From assembly GCA_015501595.1 (NCBI GenBank), contig JADNRX010000096.1:1-64000 (forward strand): a stretch of 64,000 nucleotides of DNA, read 5' to 3'. Origin of the DNA: Hymenopellis radicata. Taxonomy: Eukaryota; Basidiomycota; Agaricomycetes; Agaricales; Physalacriaceae. The notes beneath the pieces are model-generated. The model was given only the letters and a program-made list of their open reading frames with translations. It was not told where the DNA came from and made no database searches. The number at the start of each line of letters is the position of its first letter. Position 1 is the stretch's first letter. A program made the position numbers and the translations under genes. Shown here piece after piece: positions 57,904-64,000 of the stretch.

Positions 57904-59870
57904 TCAACTCTCAAACATGGGAATCATCTACAATCAATGTTAGCGAAAATGTGCCGAAAATAGCCACTGCATACCTTCGAATCATTGAGACAAGTAAACG
58001 AGATACCCCCCTTTTCGTTCGCCAAATCAACATCCCATCTTCCCGACTTCTTGACCGGAGCAATACCCATCGGTAGGAGGAACACTACAGGTATACTCTG
58101 GGATTCCCGACTCGACATATTCATAAGAAGATTCTGATTGAAGTCCTTTGAATTGTATGAACGCAACGGACGTAGTTTGACTTGGGGTGGAACCACGGTC
58201 AAGTCCAGGTCGCGAACAAGGGAATGATCCTTGTGCCTGTAGGGGTACATGACTTCGCGCGTGACGTAGTGGAGAAAAAAGCGATCTCTAGAGGAGATGG
58301 CTTGCCGGACTCCAGTTGCTGGCGGGATGGTTAGTATGACGAAGGAGAAATGCACTGATAGAACATCTACTCCTAAGTCTTTCTTCGTCGGCATGGCATT
58401 TGTCACGATGGCCTTGCCGCCAGTCTTGCCTTTGACATGATACAGAACAGTAGTAGCTGAGACCACATCCGGAGCATACACGCAAAGGATGAGCACGTGG
58501 ATGCGGATCCTCGTCGCGAGTCGTGGTGTTCGGACACTGAGTTGAGGGATTCAGAATGAATGGACAAGATAATCCAAGGAACCGACCTGATGCGAATCGC
58601 AGACTGTTGACCGATGTCGCCGATCTAGTTTATAAAGCTCTGTCATGGCATTGAGCTGGTGCTCAAACGACTTCCACGCAATAGTTCCCGCTATCTCTGG
58701 TGCTAGGAATCGTCTTGCGCGGGACTGCGTCCGAATCGCCAATTTCAAGACGGAGTGATACACGAGATACGGCGCAATAAACGTAAAAAATTCCCCAATC
58801 CCGTGGATCGACACCTCTAGGGTAACGCTGTCCATCATCTTGGGATGCTGCACCACCAGATGATGCATACGCAGTACGCTGAACACCGCGTGTTCGTTGT
58901 ACGCCTGCTGCACGATAGCGATCCCAAAACGTAGAATTAGACGCCCTAGGTGGTTGTAGCCTGTCTGAATGCAGCCGTCAGATAACACTAGCAAAACACG
59001 CTTCTCCTCCGGATCCGCGTCTGCAGCTTTGAGAGTCTGGTGGAGGAGCTTCGACCGACATAGCGTGTTCATCATCTCGCACGTCCAACGCACGTAGCCA
59101 CTTGCAAGCAGACGACAGATGACGCGCTCTTCGTTTACAAACCGGTATATACCGCGGTAGGAAATAGAGAGGAAATGGATAACTGTCTTGAAGTCATCTG
59201 CGTCGAGGAGCTCTGACCGGAGGCTGCCCACCGCGTCAACAATACATGTCTGGAACAGATCTGCGAAGCGTTCAGGCTGGGTCCGGAGGGCGTCATACAG
59301 CTCCTGGCCGTTTGGAGTAAGAGGAACGGGATCCATATACTTGCCAATGAGAAAGCCAATCGCTCTGTAGCAACCGAAGAGTACTTGCCGGCGTGTGTCC
59401 GCAGATAAAGACCTGCTATGGAAAAGCAGGGCAGGAATGGCGAAGCTGAGGAAGAAGGTTTTCCCTGATGAGCGTGGCGCCCCGAACGCTGACACCTCCT
59501 CGTAAACCGATGGATGGACGCGTGCACCAGCAAAGTTGGCGATGAGGTCAGCGGATATTTCAGCAACGTCGTGGGTGAATTCTTCCTCGCGTCCAGGGAT
59601 GATGATATGGTGGATGAAGTAGGCGACCCAGGCGAGCAAATAGGGCATCATCTTGATGATTATGGCAGTGCTCTCGGCAGCATATGGAGAAGCTAGTGGG
59701 GATGCAGTCTGCGCGGGGACGAGGAAACCTCTGGAGATGCTCGCGTTGAGAGCAGTCAAAAGGGACACCACCGCATTCAGGGGATCATCGGGATCTTCGG
59801 ATCTTCGGTTTCGTGGGGCACTAAGGCCTATCGAAAAGAAGGTTGACGGTGCCATGCCAATGGAGCTCAT
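57904..59870 (-). CDS. MYND-type zinc-finger protein
   Basis: Exons 59870-58587, 58536-58371, 58318-57975 and 57927-57904 give 605 residues. The first 428 residues are a helical region (for example LLADGCIQTGYNHLGRL-like repeats around FGIAIVQQAYNEHAVFSVLR) of the kind seen in mushroom MYND proteins. The finger spans the exon 1/2 junction: CPNTTTRDEDPHPRAHPLRV, then CSGCGLSYYCSVSCQRQDWR with QGHRDKC, giving the C-C-C-C-C-C-H-C ligand set. A C-terminal domain (SSRDRFFLHYVTREVMYPYR) follows, and a last exon codes for only seven residues (MIPMFES). MYND fingers mediate protein contacts, often in transcription control; the partner is unknown. Tail-to-tail with the P450 gene, 280 bases apart. Confidence 0.85.
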
Positions 59871-60717
59871 TTCTGCTGTGTGTTGAATCAGTAGGCATTC
59901 ACATATGCGCGTTGGCTGTACCTTTCAAGCAGGTCGACGTGATGGTGGAAAGAGAACAATGGGTTCGTTACATAATGTAGTCTCCGCGATGCAGGGTGTA
60001 TAGTAGAGGGTCGGGTCAGAGGAAAGGAAGGGACGATTCCACGACGAGCTACGTGTCACGTCCCGGCGAAGATTACCGAATGAGCAAGACGTGTCTGAAC
60101 AATAGATCTTCCTTCCTTCCGACAGAAACGCCCGGGGATCAATCCAATGAGCGTGAGAGGGCTTATTTGAGTACTCAAGAAGGGTTTAGTAAAGGTGCAG
60201 CTTAATGATCTTAAGCGTAATGATAATATCAGAAATCTGGAACGAAATCTACTAATCAACTTTCGTGAGATCGGATGTACTAGAGAATTACACGACGTAA
60301 TTACGCTGGCCAGCGGGCGTGGCTCAGGGAATGAGTGCAGTTATTCGATATGTGCTGGGCGTTCGACAGCGATGATTCGCCCGCCACTAAGTCGCTTCAA
60401 TCGTGGGAGGAGTTTAAAAGGCCAAAAGCAGCATGTCGTGGGCGCTTGATGAGCTATGATGGTGGGAAATCAGGATGGTCGACCACATTATCGTCGGACA
60501 CGGTGTTGGTGCGGCCGTTGTTCGTCGCAGATGCTAACCAATTCAAGCTTGTTCGAGGTGTTTTCTTTCAGTTAATCGAAAAGTTCTTCCCTTTCAGCAA
60601 TCGCACGTCACTATCATAATCAACGTGCCACGCTGTGGTACGACTGATTACGAGACTATAACCGAGTTCTACGTCCACGACTTGACGCTAACTCATACTG
60701 CCGAGTCGGGGAATAGA
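59871..60717. other. Intergenic stretch, no supported gene
   Basis: Promoter side of the MYND gene and 3' side of the next gene. Short frames only. Confidence 0.5.
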
Positions 60718-62255
60718 TCAGCAGAAGCTCTCTTGATGGTCAAGTGTGTCTCTCGCTTCGTGATCCTCAGATGCAGGCCAAACAGCCTTAGTATCCGCCA
60801 ATTCTAATGGGACGTGAGCAATACTTCCTGAAAAGGAGACAAACTCACCGATGTCATCGTGAGTAGTGAACTGCTGTCTAGCGACCTGAACTTGAAGTTC
60901 CATTGTGGTGGATTGGAATCGATTGGTATTAGCAGATACACCACCCTTCGAGGTCGAATGGTCGGTGCTGTCCTCCGTGACATGAATACCTGAGTGAATG
61001 TCAGCGCGAATATGGAATAGTGACAAAGTGAACGTACCGGTATCCCGCGCAACCTTAATGATTAGGTTGGACATCGCCATTTCGATGTTCAGCTGAGGAA
61101 CAATGAGCTACGGTGCACTACTCGCTTTCGGAACAACGAACCTTGACCATATAAGCAACAGGATGCTATGAGGACATTGGATGTCAAACGGAAGCTGAGA
61201 CTCAAAGGTATAACTGACGAATTGCATGTAGACGAAGTCATTGTGCAGCGACATCATGGAGATAATCAGGACATCCATAGAAAGCGACAAGAACACAATT
61301 TGGGTGTTGAACTTGACGAGTCTCGCGTATTTCTTCAGCTATAGAGGGGTGAGTACAACGTCTTAGGTACACAAACAAACATCAGACAACGTACACCGCC
61401 GTGCTTAACCAGTCGCGTCTTGACAGTGTGGATGAAGTAATAGTTGAGAGCCCCGTCAACGAGCAAATACATGGCTTTCTGAAACTGTTTGGGGATAGGG
61501 AACGCAGCGACGGGAACGACAACTCACCTCACAGCGATCCCACCAAATATTGATCTCATGGTATCGATGACTAATCTGAAGCTTAGCAGGAATCCAAATG
61601 TTGTAGACAGAGATGTTAATCGCCAGGATGAGCCCTGCGATACCCCATCGGAGCCAAATCTAGGCCCAGGTCAGCTAGGGAACAGAGGATGCCTAGACCA
61701 CAATTACGCGTTGAGAGTCATTCGATAGCAGAATGCATAAACGATTGACGATAATCTGAAGGAGAATCTGCACTTGCAGCCCCCAAGTACTTCAGACATT
61801 CATCACTTCGTGAGCACAATAAGATTAGAGCGACATACGTGAGAATGGTGAAGAAGAACCAAAACGAGGGTGGTATGACACGAGCGAGGTACAACCAGCA
61901 GATGATGGCGAATATTAGGCAACTGCGTCAAGATGAGGAGTGTCATGACCTCAACGAGTAGGGACTACGCACACAAGGACCTCGCTCCAAATGAGAATCA
62001 CGTAGGTGTTAATTCTGCGTGAACGGCGCGATTCGCGGACGGCGTGGCACACTGCGAAGTATCCAAATCCCAGAGTCCATCCGAACGCGATGGAAGCCAC
62101 TAGTAGCGCAGGCGAATGAGCGAAGACACAGAAAAAGGTCCAAAAGAAGACGTACAGTTCATATCCCCTTGTGTCACATCGAGAAACTCGAACGGCTTTT
62201 CGGTGGGCCAGTACATGCCCCAGAGTGTTGGTTCGACGGGCATCTTAGGTGACAT
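60718..62255 (-). CDS. Multi-pass membrane protein of a second basidiomycete family
   Basis: Eleven exons give about 345 residues, from MSPKMPVEPTLWGMYWPTEK to DTLDHQESFC. Membrane segments read AFGWTLGFGYFAVCHAV, VCLIFAIICWLYLARVI, WGLQVQILLQIIVNRLCIL, GIAGLILAINISVYNIWIP, AMYLLVDGALNYYFIHTV and FNTQIVFLSLSMDVLIISMM. The signatures WDRCEFQKAM, YARLVKFNTQIV, SLHNDFVYMQF and HPVAYMVKLNIEMAMSNLI are typical of an uncharacterised family common in mushrooms. The exon HPVAYMVK is only 24 bases and was placed because it restores this conserved block. A soluble C-terminal tail of about 75 residues follows. The family is distinct from seven-TM copies A-H. Function unknown. Confidence 0.75.
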
Positions 62256-63754
62256 GATGTTCGAAGAAGAGTCGTGCGGCGATGGACAATGGACGGCAGC
62301 AATGAGGCATCATTTAAGAGGATTTCAATGGATAGAATCAGGTTCAACCGGACGAGACACTCTGCCTGATAAAATGCCTCCTAAATCAGACCCTTGATCA
62401 CGTCGGCTTTGTGTGGAAGGCGGGTGTGAAGCGGGTGTAGCGAAAAGCGAGCGGCGTGACAGCCGCGCCTGTTGTGTATAGCGTTCCATCAGGTCCGGAC
62501 GACCTCAAGGACCACGGCAGAGCGTCGTTCTTGAACATTTCAGGGAAATACTGCCTGCAGAACGAACGACGCAATCATTCCATGGAAGCTAACGAGTTAG
62601 TACGGGGATAAGGGGGATAAATGGGACAAAGGGGAGGTCAGTCGCCACATGTGGCGCTATTAAATGATCGAGGATGGTGTTTGTCAGACACGGCGAGTGT
62701 GCATCCTCCTGTCATGAAACGAAGGGGCCTCTGCGGCCTGTGAATAGAACACCTAAGTGCAGTATTCACGGGTCTCTGAACCTCGGTCATTCAAAAGCTC
62801 CTCTATGAAAGGCTGCTATTTTCGGATCTGCGAGAAAATCGGTAAGATACGAGGCAGGCTTGGAAGAAAGGGGATGAGAAGACGAAAAGTTTCAACCTCA
62901 ACTTCTGCTCGCGTGAAACTCGCGTGGTTCTCGCATGGCGTGCAGGGAGCGCTCAGGGCTTGTTGGCGCGTTCGTTCAAGAATAAATGGAAGAGAGAAAA
63001 CGAACGAGATTACAAGCTAAAGTCACCTGCCCGGAAGAAGAGGCCTATCACCGCTGACGACGGCAAAGAGTCCAAAGTCGACGGGTCGAACTACGCGGAT
63101 CACCAACTCACTGTTGCACGGCACACGCGACTTTCTCGTACTGCTCGTACAATTCAAGCAGATCGCGTGCTAAGAAAGCCGAGGATCCTTTCAGCGAAGG
63201 GAAAGAGGGCTGTTGGTCGACCACGCGTCCGCTGCCCCCTTCTCACAGGCCCTACCGTGCCGTGGTTCGACGAGGTGACCGATTTCAGTCAATATACGGT
63301 GCGTGATCGAAGTTGGACAGGGCCCACAGTTGGCGTGCAGGTACGATGGTGAGCCAGCAACCGTCGGTGCCTGGCGTCGTGTCAAGGTGAGAGCAGAAAG
63401 CGCCTGAAACCCCATTATTAAACACAATACACGAGGCGCAGAGAACGCACCGCAAAGAGAAGACCAGGCGATGGAGGTTCATATAAGTGGTTCTGAATAC
63501 AGTGGGGCTAAGTACTCGAATTACTGATAGTCCCGTTCAACTGTCAACCCCTCATGTCAAACAGGTCGAGAAAGACACACATGATATGGCTTGGAAAATG
63601 TCTGGAAGAGGTCAAGACAAGCGCTATGAAGAGCAGAGTGAAGAGTGAGTACTTGGCATATGATTGTGAGGTGTGATGATCAAACGAGGCTGCTCGATAT
63701 AAAGTAGTAATCAACAGGTCAAACCTATAAAATGTCCATTGATAGTCCGTGCAA
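62256..63754. other. Intergenic stretch, no supported gene
   Basis: A basic open frame at 62924-63352 (ends GPTVPWFDEVTDFSQYTVRD) has no recognised family and no splice support; it is left unannotated. Confidence 0.45.
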
Positions 63755-64000
63755 TTATATGACCACCGCCGTAGTCCTCGCAACAGCACTAGAGTTCCGC
63801 GCCACCTCGACCAAATTATCTCCACATCGCTCATACACAACCATACCGCCACTGACCGCCCCGAGCGCAACCAGATACGCATCATTCTCACCACCGAACG
63901 TCATGCCTCGTATATTTACAAGTCCCGTGAACACCTGGCGAACCAAATTAAGATCCAAGTCGAATACAGCTATGCTATCTCCCCGCGGATCGGGCGTGCC
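63755..64000 (-). CDS. C-terminal end of a YbhE-like seven-bladed propeller lactonase (partial)
   Basis: The minus-strand frame is open to the right edge and ends at 63755: GTPDPRGDSIAVFDLDLNLV, then RQVFTGLVNIRGMTFGGEND, GGMVVYERCGDNLVEVARNS and a stop. The phrases DSIAVFDLD, IRGMTF and GG-x-V-x-YER mark the last blade of fungal lactonase/isomerase-YbhE-like proteins, whose relatives hydrolyse sugar lactones such as 6-phosphogluconolactone. The start and the rest of the propeller lie outside the window. Confidence 0.75.
   Translation of the reverse strand, partial: GTPDPRGDSIAVFDLDLNLVRQVFTGLVNIRGMTFGGENDAYLVALGAVSGGMVVYERCGDNLVEVARNSSAVARTTAVVI

Noticed and set aside
62924..63352. 142-codon basic plus-strand frame
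   Set aside because: No family, composition typical of random GC-rich sequence, no introns although nearly all genes here have them.
1..64000. tRNA, rRNA and CRISPR arrays
   Set aside because: No cloverleaf with A and B box, no rRNA-like sequence and no regularly spaced short repeats were seen on reading both strands.

Overview
This 64-kb window is nuclear DNA of a filamentous basidiomycete, most likely a mushroom-forming agaricomycete. Nearly every gene is split by GT-AG introns of about 45-60 bases. The gene content fits too: a class I hydrophobin, KRE6/SKN1-type beta-glucan synthesis proteins, a CPR-type fungal P450, a MYND protein, a TET/JBP-like oxygenase and a transposase-derived protein of a kind that is abundant in mushrooms. 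No bacterial operon features, CRISPR arrays or RNA genes were seen. All gene models were built by hand from reading frames, splice signals and comparison between paralogues in the window.

Layout. 0-3.1 kb: start of an unidentified gene and a medium-chain dehydrogenase. 3.3-34.7 kb: a receptor-like cluster of seven members (A-G, on both strands) of one uncharacterised seven-transmembrane family, plus a fragment. Interleaved are two tandem KRE6/SKN1-like genes (7.6-10.0 and 12.4-14.8 kb), an internally deleted farnesyl diphosphate synthase relic, an MFS transporter relic, two pairs of dispersed repeats and a hydrophobin. 35.3-50.5 kb: a mobile-element-rich island bounded by a 61-bp inverted repeat. 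It holds a DDE-type transposase-like gene, broken fragments of a DUF4139 protein, an FAD oxidase and a protein kinase, a short foldback element, a perfect 18-bp stem-loop, a 2.6-kb element with 60-bp terminal inverted repeats, a TET/JBP-like 2-oxoglutarate/Fe(II) oxygenase and a proline-rich protein. 51-64 kb: a return to ordinary gene density with a secreted protein, an eighth seven-TM copy (H, frame-broken), a cytochrome P450, a MYND protein, a second type of multi-TM protein and the end of a YbhE-type propeller lactonase.

How it fits together. The most striking system is the seven-TM family. All eight copies have five exons, the same intron phases (1, 0, 1, 0), a third exon of exactly 79 bp, a conserved IWRCW-type motif at the TM3 boundary and a conserved post-TM7 motif (APTLIIARVMAG) followed by a variable tail. 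Six have a TATAAAG/TATAAG box 34-61 bp before the ATG. Copies C and E have almost identical introns but patchily diverged exons. Copies F and H carry frame changes. This is a fast-evolving birth-and-death family with the look of sensors, but ligand, partner and function cannot be read from the sequence.
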